Shown here piece by piece: positions 46,659 to 54,883 of a DNA stretch of 64,000 nucleotides. The position numbers were made by a program, and so were the translations under genes. This DNA is from RFSX01 sp965230215 (GTDB lineage: Bacteria > Bacteroidota > Bacteroidia > Chitinophagales > Saprospiraceae). The notes under the pieces are model-generated. The model did no database searches. It was not told the origin of the DNA and saw only the letters and a program-made list of their open reading frames with translations. The stretch covers positions 496,001-560,000 of the forward strand of contig CBDDKN010000001.1 in the NCBI GenBank assembly GCA_965230215.1, written 5' to 3'. Numbering within the stretch: the first letter of the stretch is position 1; each line of letters starts with the position of its first letter.

Positions 46659-46688
46659 AAGGCTGCATGTTATCATGCGGCCTTTTTT
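46659..46688 (+). terminator. Rho-independent terminator after the TonB-dependent receptor gene
   Basis: An 11-base-pair stem AAGGCTGCATG / CATGCGGCCTT with one G-T wobble, loop TTAT (46670-46673), then TTTTTT (46683-46688). It sits 23 bases after the stop codon. Confidence 0.9.
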
Positions 46689-46728
46689 ATTTAGTGTCCA
46701 TTCAGTATATTTAAATCAAAATAGAACC

Positions 46729-48279
46729 ATGCTAAAATCTACATTTACAATACTTTTTCTTTCTCTCTTTTCTTTCTCATTAGTTCAAAGTCAGACAGCC
46801 ATAAGCATTGGCGAAGCCAGGGCGGTTGATGCCGAAGGTTCACTGATGCTTCTTGGGCAATCAGTCGAATTGACGGGAATAGCCATTGGTCCGAATTTCA
46901 GATCAGGTGGTCATACCTGGGTGCTGTACGATGTGACCAATGGCATCGGTATCACGGTTTTTGACTTTGGCAATGATCAAGGATACAATGTCACCGATGG
47001 AGACGAATTGCGTATTGTCGGTGAGCTTGATGAATTCAATGGACTGGCGGAAATTGTTCCTGAGACCATTGATGTCCTGAGTTCTGGGAATGCCATTCCT
47101 GATCCTCTTATTGTAACAGAATTAAATGAAACCACAGAAGCCAATCTTATCACCATCGAAAATGTAATGTTGGCGGATCCTTCTCAATGGGGAAGCAGCA
47201 ACTTCAATGTGGACCTTACTGACGGTACCAATACCTTTCAAATGCGTATCGATGGCGATATCGACATTGCCGGCATGGCAGCACCACAGGGCACATTCAA
47301 TGTGACGGGTGTGGGTGGTCAGTTTGATTCCTCAGCGCCATACTTTCAGGGATATCAGATATTCCCGCGAAGTGCAGCGGATATTGATCCTTACGATACA
47401 GGAGGAAATACAGGAATAGAATATACAGAGGTAAGTATTGAAGATGCCAGGGCCATCGATCTCAATGGCAATATCAATTTGCTGGATGAGAATATTGCAG
47501 TGCGCGGTGTGACGCACGGCATCAACTTCCGCCCTTCTGGTTTGCAGTTTACCATTATCAATGAAAATAATGTAGGTGTCGGTATATTCAGCAGCTCAAA
47601 TCCTTTCAATTACACATTTCAGGAAGGAGATGAATTGTTGATAAAAGGGAAACTGGATCAGTTCAATGGACTGGCTCAGATTAACCCTGACAGCCTCTTT
47701 GTTTTGTCATCTGGCAATGACCTTGTGCAAGCCAGAGAAGTATCAGCTTTTGATGAAACGACAGAAAGCTCATTGGTTATGATTACCATGGCCGGATGGG
47801 TTAATGAGGGTGACTGGCGAGGAGATGGCAGCAGTTTCAATATTGATTTTCTTGATGCTGATGGGAATACGCTTACAATGCGTATTGACAGTGATACTGA
47901 ATTGGCCAATGAGCCGCTTCCTGATGGATTTTCTTTCCTAACAGGTATCGGAGGACAGTTTGATAGTTCTGAACCTTATGATGAAGGTTACCAGATTTTC
48001 CCTTGGTCACCTCTGCAGTTCAGTCCTTATCTCAGTCTTGACGAAATTGCAGATTCAGATGTGAATATTTATCCTAATCCTGCTTCAGGATTCATGCTTA
48101 TTGATACAGATGAAAGGTTCAACCTCCTACAGATATTTGATCTTCATGGCCGGGTTGTTATGGAAGCGCAACGACCGGGAAACAGGATCAATCTTGATGC
48201 ACTCTCAACTGGTCAGTACATGATCAGATTGACCAATGATGAGGCTTACTATACACAGTATTTATACGTAGAAAAGTAA
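46729..48279 (+). CDS. T9SS-exported protein with two OB-fold-like repeats
   Basis: Protein of 516 residues, starting at ATG 46729 with signal peptide (about 1-22, MLKSTFTILFLSLFSFSLVQS); an earlier in-frame start overlaps the terminator. Two similar domains of about 210 residues follow: SIGEARAVDAEGSLMLLGQS to AADIDPYDTG and SIEDARAIDLNGNINLLDEN to LQFSPYLS. They share the pattern GISxxDxxGxEL..xGxLDEFNGLAEI and a repeated SGNAIP-like segment. The first domain of the PLD-like protein at 130 is of the same kind. These resemble OB-fold DUF5689-type domains found in secreted nucleases, but no catalytic site is visible. The last 70 residues (from NIYPNPAS) are a T9SS sorting domain. Confidence 0.82.
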   Translation: MLKSTFTILFLSLFSFSLVQSQTAISIGEARAVDAEGSLMLLGQSVELTGIAIGPNFRSGGHTWVLYDVTNGIGITVFDFGNDQGYNVTDGDELRIVGELDEFNGLAEIVPETIDVLSSGNAIPDPLIVTELNETTEANLITIENVMLADPSQWGSSNFNVDLTDGTNTFQMRIDGDIDIAGMAAPQGTFNVTGVGGQFDSSAPYFQGYQIFPRSAADIDPYDTGGNTGIEYTEVSIEDARAIDLNGNINLLDENIAVRGVTHGINFRPSGLQFTIINENNVGVGIFSSSNPFNYTFQEGDELLIKGKLDQFNGLAQINPDSLFVLSSGNDLVQAREVSAFDETTESSLVMITMAGWVNEGDWRGDGSSFNIDFLDADGNTLTMRIDSDTELANEPLPDGFSFLTGIGGQFDSSEPYDEGYQIFPWSPLQFSPYLSLDEIADSDVNIYPNPASGFMLIDTDERFNLLQIFDLHGRVVMEAQRPGNRINLDALSTGQYMIRLTNDEAYYTQYLYVEK

Positions 48280-48282
48280 AAC

Positions 48283-48777
48283 TTACTCCAGATATACAGA
48301 CTTGGTACTTTTTCTGGCCAGATCAACCTTGATATTTTCTTTGAGTGTTGTGGCCAGGGAAAGTCCCACATAATCCACGAGAATCGGAAACGATTTATGC
48401 TTTCGGTCCACAAGTACGGCAGCTTCTACTTTCTTAGGTACGATATTCAATAGAGGTTTTATCGCATAGAAAATAGTACGACCCGTATTTGCAACATCAT
48501 CCACGATGATGACACATTTCTTCTTCAAGGATTTCAGCTCTATGTCCACATTAACATCTTCGGATGCCGGTTTGGCTGGATTCAATTGAATGTTGCCCAA
48601 CTGTGTTGGGATTTCTGATATGTCTGAAAACGCTTTTTGCAGATACTTGGCAAAGCGCAAACCATTGTTGTTGATGCCCAGGAAAACTATTTCCTTTTGA
48701 TCAATATTGTTTTCAAGAATCTGATAAGCCAGACGTTCCAGTTTCTGATCAACCTGCTTGTTATCGAGTATCTTCAT
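48283..48777 (-). CDS. PyrR-like phosphoribosyltransferase
   Basis: Protein of 164 residues; I prefer ATG 48777 because the longer frame (to 48810) adds 11 residues not seen in the family. The PRPP loop is VIIVDDVANTGRT (89-101) and a second box AAVLVDRKHKSFPILVDYVG is the pattern of PyrR (regulator and uracil phosphoribosyltransferase). HPRT-like family members are similar, so hypoxanthine use cannot be fully excluded. No pyr genes are adjacent. The start lies beside a palindromic promoter-like site; see the finding on leaderless start. Confidence 0.8.
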   Translation of the reverse strand: MKILDNKQVDQKLERLAYQILENNIDQKEIVFLGINNNGLRFAKYLQKAFSDISEIPTQLGNIQLNPAKPASEDVNVDIELKSLKKKCVIIVDDVANTGRTIFYAIKPLLNIVPKKVEAAVLVDRKHKSFPILVDYVGLSLATTLKENIKVDLARKSTKSVYLE

Positions 48778-48782
48778 TTTGC

Positions 48783-48796
48783 CAAATATATATTTG
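48783..48796. promoter_or_regulatory. 14-base palindrome CAAATATATATTTG with -7-type boxes on both strands
   Basis: Perfect inverted repeat that contains TATATTTG on each strand. On the minus strand the box ends 6 bases before the pyrR ATG at 48777; on the plus strand it is 63 bases before the HdrD-like ATG at 48859. It may drive both divergent genes. A separate TAACTTTG at 48831-48838 is another candidate for the plus strand. Confidence 0.4.
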
Positions 48797-48830
48797 TAAA
48801 GATAGCACATTACATTAATCTCTTATTCAC

Positions 48831-48838
48831 TAACTTTG
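48831..48838 (+). promoter_or_regulatory. Candidate Bacteroidota -7 box (TAACTTTG)
   Basis: TAnnTTTG match 21 bases before the HdrD-like ATG; no clear -33 partner. Confidence 0.35.
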
Positions 48839-48858
48839 TTTGTATTCAAATAGAATCT

Positions 48859-50190
48859 ATGGCATTACAGCAATTGATTTTTCTTATCCTGTTTGTAGCT
48901 GTTTCTTTTACGGCGTATCGCTTATACTCCAGGATTTACAAGACCATCAAACTGGGTAAGGATCTTGATATTAAAGGCGATGTATCCACCAGATGGAAGA
49001 ATGTCCTGCTTGTGGCCTTTGGGCAGAAGAAGATGTTCAAACGCTTCATACCTGCTATCCTCCACCTATTTATCTATGTGGCTTTTCTGTTTACACAAAT
49101 TGAATTGATTGAGATCATCACAGATGGCCTCACCGGAAAGCACAGGGTTTTTGCTCCTTTCCTCGGTGGCTTTTATGGGGTGATCATAAATACCATCGAG
49201 ATATTATCAGTACTGGCTTTTGTGGCGACTGTAATATTCCTATGGCGAAGAAATGTGTTAAAGATTCCACGTTTTGTCAAGAATGAAATGAATGGCTGGC
49301 CAACATTGGATGCCAATTATATTCTGATTGCTGAAATCGTACTTATCGTCGGTATATTCACTATGAATAGTGCTGACGGTTTATTGCAAACCATGGATCC
49401 TGAACACTATCCTAGTACAGGGCCTCTATTGATAAGTGGCATGCTTGGAGATGCACTGCTCAGCGGCATGTCTCAAAGCAGTCTGGTCGTGATGGAGCGC
49501 TTTGGATGGTGGCTACATCTCATCGTGGTTTTTGGATTTATTCTTTACTTGCCGATCTCAAAGCATCTGCATATAATGTTGGCTTTTCCGAATGTGTATT
49601 TCGCCAATCTCAATTCAAGGGGTGAGATGCAGAACATGCCAGTGATCATGAATGAGGTAAAATCTATGATGGGCCTTACTGAGGCACAAGAAGAGATGTC
49701 AGCTGATGAGGATTTTCCAGAATTTGGTGCCAAGGATATATTTGATCTCAGTTGGAAGAACCTCCTGGATGCATACAGTTGTACGGAATGCGGACGGTGT
49801 ACTTCGGTATGTCCGGCCAATATGACCGGCAAAAAGTTGTCTCCACGAAAGATATTGATGGATATTCGAGACAGGGCAACTGAAGTATCCAATAATATTA
49901 CAAAGAATGGTGCTTCCTCTGAGAACTATGATGATGGCAAATCTTTGTTTGATTATATTACTGAAGAGGAGGTGTTTGCATGCACAACCTGTAATGCCTG
50001 TGTTGAAGCCTGTCCTGTGATGATCAATCCACTGGAACCCATTCTAGAATTGAGAAGATATAAACTGCTAACAGAATCGCAGGGACCTGCAGAGTGGATG
50101 CCGATGTTCAATGCCCTGGAGAACGGAGGTGCTGTATGGCAGATGCCTGGTGAGCGTTTCGAATGGGCCAATTCATTAAATGACAATTAA
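48859..50190 (+). CDS. Membrane-bound (4Fe-4S) HdrD-like electron-transfer protein
   Basis: Protein of 443 residues, start ATG 48859 (MALQQLIFLILFVAVSF); the long upstream frame would overlap pyrR and is not used. The N-terminal half has about six membrane segments, like a NarI/HdrE-type cytochrome b subunit. The C-terminal half carries two [4Fe-4S] motifs: Cys308-X2-311-X2-314-X3-318 (CTECGRCTSVCP) and Cys375-X2-378-X2-381-X3-385 (CTTCNACVEACP). The next gene overlaps by 11 bases and supplies CCG domains, so the pair resembles a split HdrDE/LutA-like redox complex that moves electrons between a quinone pool and an unknown acceptor. Confidence 0.87.
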   Translation: MALQQLIFLILFVAVSFTAYRLYSRIYKTIKLGKDLDIKGDVSTRWKNVLLVAFGQKKMFKRFIPAILHLFIYVAFLFTQIELIEIITDGLTGKHRVFAPFLGGFYGVIINTIEILSVLAFVATVIFLWRRNVLKIPRFVKNEMNGWPTLDANYILIAEIVLIVGIFTMNSADGLLQTMDPEHYPSTGPLLISGMLGDALLSGMSQSSLVVMERFGWWLHLIVVFGFILYLPISKHLHIMLAFPNVYFANLNSRGEMQNMPVIMNEVKSMMGLTEAQEEMSADEDFPEFGAKDIFDLSWKNLLDAYSCTECGRCTSVCPANMTGKKLSPRKILMDIRDRATEVSNNITKNGASSENYDDGKSLFDYITEEEVFACTTCNACVEACPVMINPLEPILELRRYKLLTESQGPAEWMPMFNALENGGAVWQMPGERFEWANSLNDN

Positions 50191-50980
50191 ACTGAATCAA
50201 GTGAAAGTATATACAGTAGAAGAATTCAAAAGTCAGGGTAAGGAGCCAGAAATCGTATTCTGGGTAGGATGTGCTGGAAGCTTCGATTCACGCGCTCAAA
50301 AGATCACACTGGCCCTTGTAAAAATATTGCATCATGCCGGGATACAATTTGCTGTTCTGGGCAATGATGAATCCTGTACGGGTGATCCGGCAAGAAGATC
50401 GGGCAATGAGTTTGTATTTCAGATGATGGCACTTCAAAACATTGAAACACTCAAACTCCACAATGTCAAGAAGATGGTTACTTCTTGTCCGCATTGCTTT
50501 AATACGATTCGAAATGAATACCCAGCCCTGGGTGGTGACTATGACATCGTACACCATACTCAATTGATTGCAAAGCTGATAGCGGAAAAGCGCATCGATA
50601 TCAATAGTGAGGCCTTCAAGGGTAAGAAGATTGTATATCATGACTCCTGCTATTTGGGACGCATCAATGGCGAATATGAAGCACCAAGAGATATTCTCAA
50701 GCATACCGGTGCCCAGGTTCTGGAAGCCAGTCAAAACAGATCAAAAGGCCTTTGCTGTGGAGCTGGTGGTGCTCAAGTGTTCAAGGAGGAAGAAAGTGGA
50801 GATAAAAAAGTCAATGTAGAACGTATCGAAGACCTTTTGGATACTGGTGCTGAGATCATAGCTGTCAATTGCCCATTCTGTACATTGATGATGGATGACG
50901 GACTGCGCAATAAAGAGAAAGAAAATGATGTCATGGTGTATGATATTTCAGAATTAATCATTCAGGCCAACAACTGGTAG
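50180..50980 (+). CDS. CCG-domain protein (HdrB/LutA/GlpC-like redox subunit)
   Basis: Cytoplasmic protein of 266 residues with two Cys-rich CCG domains: WVGCAGSFDSRAQKI with SCPHCFNTIRNEYP, then YHDSCYLGRING with GLCCGAGGAQVF and NCPFCTLMMDDG. In heterodisulfide reductases these domains bind a non-cubane Fe-S cluster and reduce disulfides; in LutA and GlpC they serve electron transfer in lactate or glycerol-3-phosphate oxidation. Start ATG 50180 overlaps the HdrD-like gene by 11 bases, and the next gene follows by 1 base. Confidence 0.88.
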   Translation: MTIKLNQVKVYTVEEFKSQGKEPEIVFWVGCAGSFDSRAQKITLALVKILHHAGIQFAVLGNDESCTGDPARRSGNEFVFQMMALQNIETLKLHNVKKMVTSCPHCFNTIRNEYPALGGDYDIVHHTQLIAKLIAEKRIDINSEAFKGKKIVYHDSCYLGRINGEYEAPRDILKHTGAQVLEASQNRSKGLCCGAGGAQVFKEEESGDKKVNVERIEDLLDTGAEIIAVNCPFCTLMMDDGLRNKEKENDVMVYDISELIIQANNW

Positions 50981-50981
50981 T

Positions 50982-51467
50982 ATGAGAAGAGACTTAATTG
51001 CCCTTCCTGATGAATCCAGGGTGTGGGTGTATCAATCCAATAAGGAGATATCAGATGATATTCTGACCGATGTCCAAAATAAGATTATAGCCTTTACGAA
51101 CAATTGGCTTTCACACGGGCAGGTTGTAGAATGCTACGGGCACCTGTTCCATAAGCGCTTTTTGGTGTTTGTAGCTGATGAGAGTAAGCATGTTTCCGGA
51201 TGTTCCATCGATTCAAGTGTGCATTTCATCCAAAATCTAGGGGCTCAATATGGTTTGGACTTTTTTGACAGGCTTAACTTCCTTTACTTTGAAGGAGAGG
51301 ACATTAAGTCCTTGCATCAGTCTGAGTTCAAAAAGGCGCTTGATGAAGGCCAAATCGATGGTGATACATTGATCTTTAACAACCTTGTCAATACTAAGAA
51401 AGACTTCATTGACAATTGGATCACACCGGTTAAAGAATCCTGGCATAAGCGTTATCTGACTCAGTGA
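50982..51467 (+). CDS. Conserved small protein of unknown function downstream of the HdrD/HdrB-like pair
   Basis: 161 residues, start ATG 50982 one base after the previous stop. I do not recognise a fold with confidence. Visible features: a conserved-looking opening ALPDESRVWVYQSNKEI, a Cys at VECYGHLFH, then VADESKHVSGCSIDSS and HFIQNLG. There is no signal peptide, no membrane segment, no Walker or zinc motif. Homologues in databases are sometimes labelled ABC transporter ATPase, which I reject because no nucleotide-binding motif is present. Its tight linkage suggests a role with the redox pair. Confidence 0.75.
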   Translation: MRRDLIALPDESRVWVYQSNKEISDDILTDVQNKIIAFTNNWLSHGQVVECYGHLFHKRFLVFVADESKHVSGCSIDSSVHFIQNLGAQYGLDFFDRLNFLYFEGEDIKSLHQSEFKKALDEGQIDGDTLIFNNLVNTKKDFIDNWITPVKESWHKRYLTQ

Positions 51468-51486
51468 TGTAAACTGAATTGTACAG

Positions 51487-51957
51487 ATGCTTAAAAAAAT
51501 AAAAGACATACTCGGTATAGAGGGCGTTAGGATCGAACTCCTGCTCGAAGAATCCTACGATATCAAGGATGGCCTTATCAAGGGCCAACTTTCATTCTCT
51601 GCTCTGAGTGATAAGCGCGTTGAATCCATAGTGATTAAACTCATAGAAAAGTACAAGCGTGGAAGAGGGGATAGTCAACTGGTTAATGAGTATACGCTCG
51701 GTGAAATGCAATTGGAATTAGACCTGACTATCGCTAAGGACGAAACCAAGACCATTGACTTTGAACTTCCTTACGCTTTGATGAAATCTGATATGGATAA
51801 ACTGGAGGATCGGAATCTGGCAAGCAAACCATTTGTATGGCTGGCCAAGAAACTCAAGAATGTCAAATCTACCTACCGCATAGAAGCGGAAGCCTTCATT
51901 GAAGGCACGCGACTTGCATCCCCTTGGATAAGAAGCCTGTTATATTGGAGTAAGTAG
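51487..51957 (+). CDS. Spo0M/arrestin-like small protein
   Basis: 156 residues without signal peptide or membrane segment. Beta strands with the pattern LLEESYDIKDGLIKGQLSFSAL, followed by IVIKLIEKYKRG and AKDETKTIDFELPYALM, resemble the arrestin-like fold of Spo0M proteins, known from non-sporulating bacteria too. Function outside Bacillus is unclear. It is the last gene of the plus-strand group; a GC-rich hairpin follows. Confidence 0.65.
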   Translation: MLKKIKDILGIEGVRIELLLEESYDIKDGLIKGQLSFSALSDKRVESIVIKLIEKYKRGRGDSQLVNEYTLGEMQLELDLTIAKDETKTIDFELPYALMKSDMDKLEDRNLASKPFVWLAKKLKNVKSTYRIEAEAFIEGTRLASPWIRSLLYWSK

Positions 51958-51974
51958 GGCTGCCGGAGCAGCCC
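51957..51974. terminator. GC-rich hairpin between convergent genes
   Basis: Seven-base-pair stem GGGCTGC / GCAGCCC with loop CGGA, beginning on the last base of the Spo0M-like stop. There is no U-run on either strand, so it is only a candidate terminator; position between converging genes fits that role. Confidence 0.45.
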
Positions 51975-52018
51975 CCGGATAATCTTAGAACCCTTCTGCT
52001 TCTTCTTCAACAATGAAC

Positions 52019-52279
52019 TCAAGTTGAGTCGTACCCGAAGTCAATTAAGATTCTGGTACAATCGGTTCCACAATCTCTAAAACTGGCTGTTCCAGCTGTT
52101 GTTACTGTACCTTGGTCCACATACACAAGATTTGGACTTTGTAATGTAACATCAGAACTGTTGACTGAATAGTATTCAGCGACCTCATCTTTTGTTTCCT
52201 GATGCAGAGTAGAACTAATGGAAATTGGATTCGCCTGAAAGGCCAGTGCCAATAGTGATACTAAAAAAAGTGTTTTCAT
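52019..52279 (-). CDS. Small secreted protein, C terminus probably frameshifted
   Basis: 86-residue product with signal peptide MKTLFLVSLLALAFQANPISI and a mature part with one Cys pair (CGTDC). No family is recognised. The frame stops at TGA 52019-52021. If one G of the GGG at 52034-52036 (CCC on plus) is removed, the end becomes DFGTTQLEFIVEEEAEGF and stops at 51985, which reads like a natural acidic tail. So this gene may carry a one-base insertion, real or a sequencing error. The restored protein would have 97 residues. Confidence 0.6.
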   Translation of the reverse strand: MKTLFLVSLLALAFQANPISISSTLHQETKDEVAEYYSVNSSDVTLQSPNLVYVDQGTVTTAGTASFRDCGTDCTRILIDFGYDST

Positions 52280-52313
52280 GATTATTAATTTTTGGTTATG
52301 AAAAAAATGTCTT

Positions 52314-52335
52314 AGGATCCGGGCCCTTGGATCCT
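52314..52335. other. Inverted repeat AGGATCC-8-GGATCCT in the leader of the small secreted gene
   Basis: Seven-base-pair hairpin arms with an 8-base loop that contains GGGCCC, 35 bases upstream of the minus-strand ATG. It may be a leader hairpin or an operator. The rest of the 237-base gap (52280-52516) holds one 8-bp inverted repeat ATTCTATA/TATAGAAT (52409-52434) and no gene that I can see. Confidence 0.35.
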
Positions 52336-52516
52336 TTCTTGAATACGGCTATAATGATTTGACTATTGGATTGAGCAGCTTGAATACTGCTTTCCTTGCG
52401 TGATGTGTATTCTATAAACGTGAGAATATAGAATTGTGTATAACTAAACCGTTAAATTCAGTGTATACCACGAAGAGTTTGTTGGAGTGTAAGGGTATTG
52501 CCTGAAAAAGTAAAGA

Positions 52517-53461
52517 CTAGCTGTCTACCTCGCCGTTTTCAGATCTGCGCTGCTCTATCATTTCGAGGATTTCCTCATCGGTCTTGCCCAGATTGTCAAT
52601 CAGAAACTGGACATCGTCAGCCAATTCATGATCTGGATACTTAGAGATAAATGCATCATATACTTCGCGCGCCTTGTCTTCATCACCAATATTGTTCTCA
52701 ATGATGAAGCCTTTTAAAAACATTGAAGTAGGTGTCTTCTCATAATCTGGATACTTGTCGATTATCCAGTCATAAAGTCCCAGTGACTTCGGGAAGGTAC
52801 GCAATGACTTGGCTACTTCTGCTGCTTTGAACAGATTGGCTGGTGCAGCTTCATTATCTGGATATACCAATGCATATGCTTCACAAGCATCCACATAAGC
52901 CAGTGAGTTCTTTCTGTTGATACCTGTATTGTCAGGATCATCGAAAATACTTCCTCCCAATTGTGTAATATATGCATCAACATTAGGAACATCTGCTGGA
53001 AGACTTGTATTCAATTGAGAAATCTTCTCATAACTTGGAAAAGTTTGCTGAAGGCCCTGTGTCAATACAACAGCCACAGATTCTTTTCTAAGTTTTTGCA
53101 TGATCTCAATTAGCGCATAGATGCGATCCGCTGTTGCTGGATTGTCATAATCATCTTTGATCAGAGGTACCAGGAAGCTTCCTCTTCTGCTTGTCAGATT
53201 TTGTTCTGTAGCTACCTTGTATCCGTATTCCAAAAACTTAAGTAGTTGATCATCTTCTAATTGCCCAGCTGAAATAGTTGTAAACAAGCCTCTAACCAAT
53301 TCATTGGCGGTCTGAACATCTTTTGTTTCATCATAGGCTTTCTTCAATGTTTCCAATTGAGGATGATTCTTGAAGAATACTTCACCCTGATCATTATTAC
53401 ATGATGACAAGGCTATAAATGCCATAGCAACAAGGCCGATAAACAAATTCCTGATTTTCAT
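52517..53461 (-). CDS. TPR-like lipoprotein
   Basis: 314 residues, start ATG 53461 chosen as it begins a lipoprotein signal (MKIRNLFIGLVAMAFIALSSC; lipobox LSSC, Cys near residue 21). The rest is helical with TPR-like pairs, e.g. YDWIIDKYPDYEKTPTSMFLKGFI and AREVYDAFISKYPDHELADDVQFLI, as in YbgF/BamD-type outer-membrane assembly helpers. Specific function is not recognised. Upstream 90 bases separate it from the divergent photolyase gene. Confidence 0.82.
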   Translation of the reverse strand: MKIRNLFIGLVAMAFIALSSCNNDQGEVFFKNHPQLETLKKAYDETKDVQTANELVRGLFTTISAGQLEDDQLLKFLEYGYKVATEQNLTSRRGSFLVPLIKDDYDNPATADRIYALIEIMQKLRKESVAVVLTQGLQQTFPSYEKISQLNTSLPADVPNVDAYITQLGGSIFDDPDNTGINRKNSLAYVDACEAYALVYPDNEAAPANLFKAAEVAKSLRTFPKSLGLYDWIIDKYPDYEKTPTSMFLKGFIIENNIGDEDKAREVYDAFISKYPDHELADDVQFLIDNLGKTDEEILEMIEQRRSENGEVDS

Positions 53462-53551
53462 AGATTGATGCATTTTAGAATTAGGCAAAAATAACAAGTA
53501 ATTGTAAACATTTTGTTTTGATATTCGCTTTAATGTCTAAATATTGAGTAA

Positions 53552-54883
53552 ATGTCTGAAAGACCAACAATGCATTTTTTCTGGTTTCGCCGTGACTTAA
53601 GGCTGCATGACAACCATGCATTATTTGAAGCCCTGAAGTCGGGAGATCCCATTCAGTGTATGTTTATTTTTGACCGTCATATCCTCGATAAACTGGAGGA
53701 TAGAAAGGATGCCCGCGTTGAATTTATCCATGATACGCTGTCAGACATCAAATCCCAACTCAATAAACAAGGTGCTGATCTCTGGACTTTCTACGGAGAT
53801 GCAAAAGAGGTGTGGGACAAACTGTTCAATACATATGATGTCAAATCCATCTATTGTAATAATGATTATGAACCCTATGCCCTTGAACGAGATGCACATG
53901 TACGAAGTTTAGCGGAGTCGCATGAAGCACAATTCCATAGTTTCAAAGATCATGTCATATTCGAGTCGCATGAGGTGTTGAAAGATGATGGTAATCCTTA
54001 TACAGTATTCACGCCATATAAACGCAAGTGGCTTGCCAGATTGGAGAAAGGTAAGCAAGGCAATAGCTATGATGATTTCAGAGCATATGATTCAGATGCG
54101 CATTTGCATAGTCTTCAGAAGGTGGATTCTCCTCAGAAGATGATAAGCCTTGAAGAGATGTCATTCGAAAGATCAGGAATTGAAATCCCTTCAAAGGAGC
54201 TACCTCAGAATATTATTAAAAACTACGGCGAGAAGAGAAACTTCCCAGCTATTGAAGGTACATCCCGTCTGGGTATTCATTTCAGGTTTGGTACGATCAG
54301 TATACGCGAGAAAGCAGCCAAGAGCATCAGGCTGTCTGAAGTTTATCTATCCGAATTGATATGGCGGGATTTCTACAGTCAGATCATGCATCATTTTCCG
54401 CATGTGGTGAAGCGATCCTTCCGAGAGAAATATGAGCGCATAGACTGGCGCAATAATGAAAAGGAGTTCAAGGCATGGTGTGAAGGCAAAACAGGATATC
54501 CTATAGTGGATGCAGGCATGCGTGAGTTGAATAATACGGGGTATATGCACAATCGTGTGCGCATGATTACGGCCAGTTTTCTGACCAAACACCTGCTGAT
54601 TGACTGGCGCTGGGGCGAAGCCTATTTTGCGGCCAAATTGCTGGACTTTGATCTGGCCAGTAATAATGGTGGTTGGCAATGGGCCTCTGGATCGGGAACA
54701 GATGCAGCTCCATATTTCCGCATATTCAATCCAAGCTCACAACAAACAAAGTTTGATAAGGACTATGCCTATGTCAAACAATGGGTTGAAGAGTGGGGGA
54801 CAGAGGCCTATCCGGATCCGATTGTAGATCACAAGGAGGCTAGAGAAAGATGCTTGGCGACTTACAAAGAAGCATTGAATTAA
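53552..54883 (+). CDS. phrB: Deoxyribodipyrimidine photolyase (class I photolyase/cryptochrome family)
   Basis: 443-residue flavoprotein that repairs UV pyrimidine dimers using light. The N-terminal antenna domain starts FFWFRRDLRLHDNHAL. The FAD domain includes the segments GTSRLGIHFRFGTIS, WRDFYSQIMHHFP, CEGKTGYPIVDAGMREL and GYMHNRVRMITASF. It ends with the class I signature NNGGWQWASGSGTDAAPYF followed by RIFNPSSQQ. These are close to CPD photolyases. A blue-light receptor function cannot be excluded but the photolyase DNA-binding signature is complete. Ends overlap the convergent unknown gene by 4 bases. Confidence 0.92.
   Translation: MSERPTMHFFWFRRDLRLHDNHALFEALKSGDPIQCMFIFDRHILDKLEDRKDARVEFIHDTLSDIKSQLNKQGADLWTFYGDAKEVWDKLFNTYDVKSIYCNNDYEPYALERDAHVRSLAESHEAQFHSFKDHVIFESHEVLKDDGNPYTVFTPYKRKWLARLEKGKQGNSYDDFRAYDSDAHLHSLQKVDSPQKMISLEEMSFERSGIEIPSKELPQNIIKNYGEKRNFPAIEGTSRLGIHFRFGTISIREKAAKSIRLSEVYLSELIWRDFYSQIMHHFPHVVKRSFREKYERIDWRNNEKEFKAWCEGKTGYPIVDAGMRELNNTGYMHNRVRMITASFLTKHLLIDWRWGEAYFAAKLLDFDLASNNGGWQWASGSGTDAAPYFRIFNPSSQQTKFDKDYAYVKQWVEEWGTEAYPDPIVDHKEARERCLATYKEALN

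Noticed and set aside
48637..48858. An upstream extension of the HdrD-like gene by 74 codons
   Set aside because: It overlaps pyrR on the opposite strand and has no family similarity; ATG 48859 starts directly at the first membrane helix.
50982..51467. Label ABC transporter ATPase for the small conserved protein
   Set aside because: No Walker A, signature or Walker B motif is present in the 161 residues.
52314..52335. GGATCC palindromes as an att site or mobile-element end
   Set aside because: The short inverted repeat has no direct target duplication and no integrase or transposase nearby.
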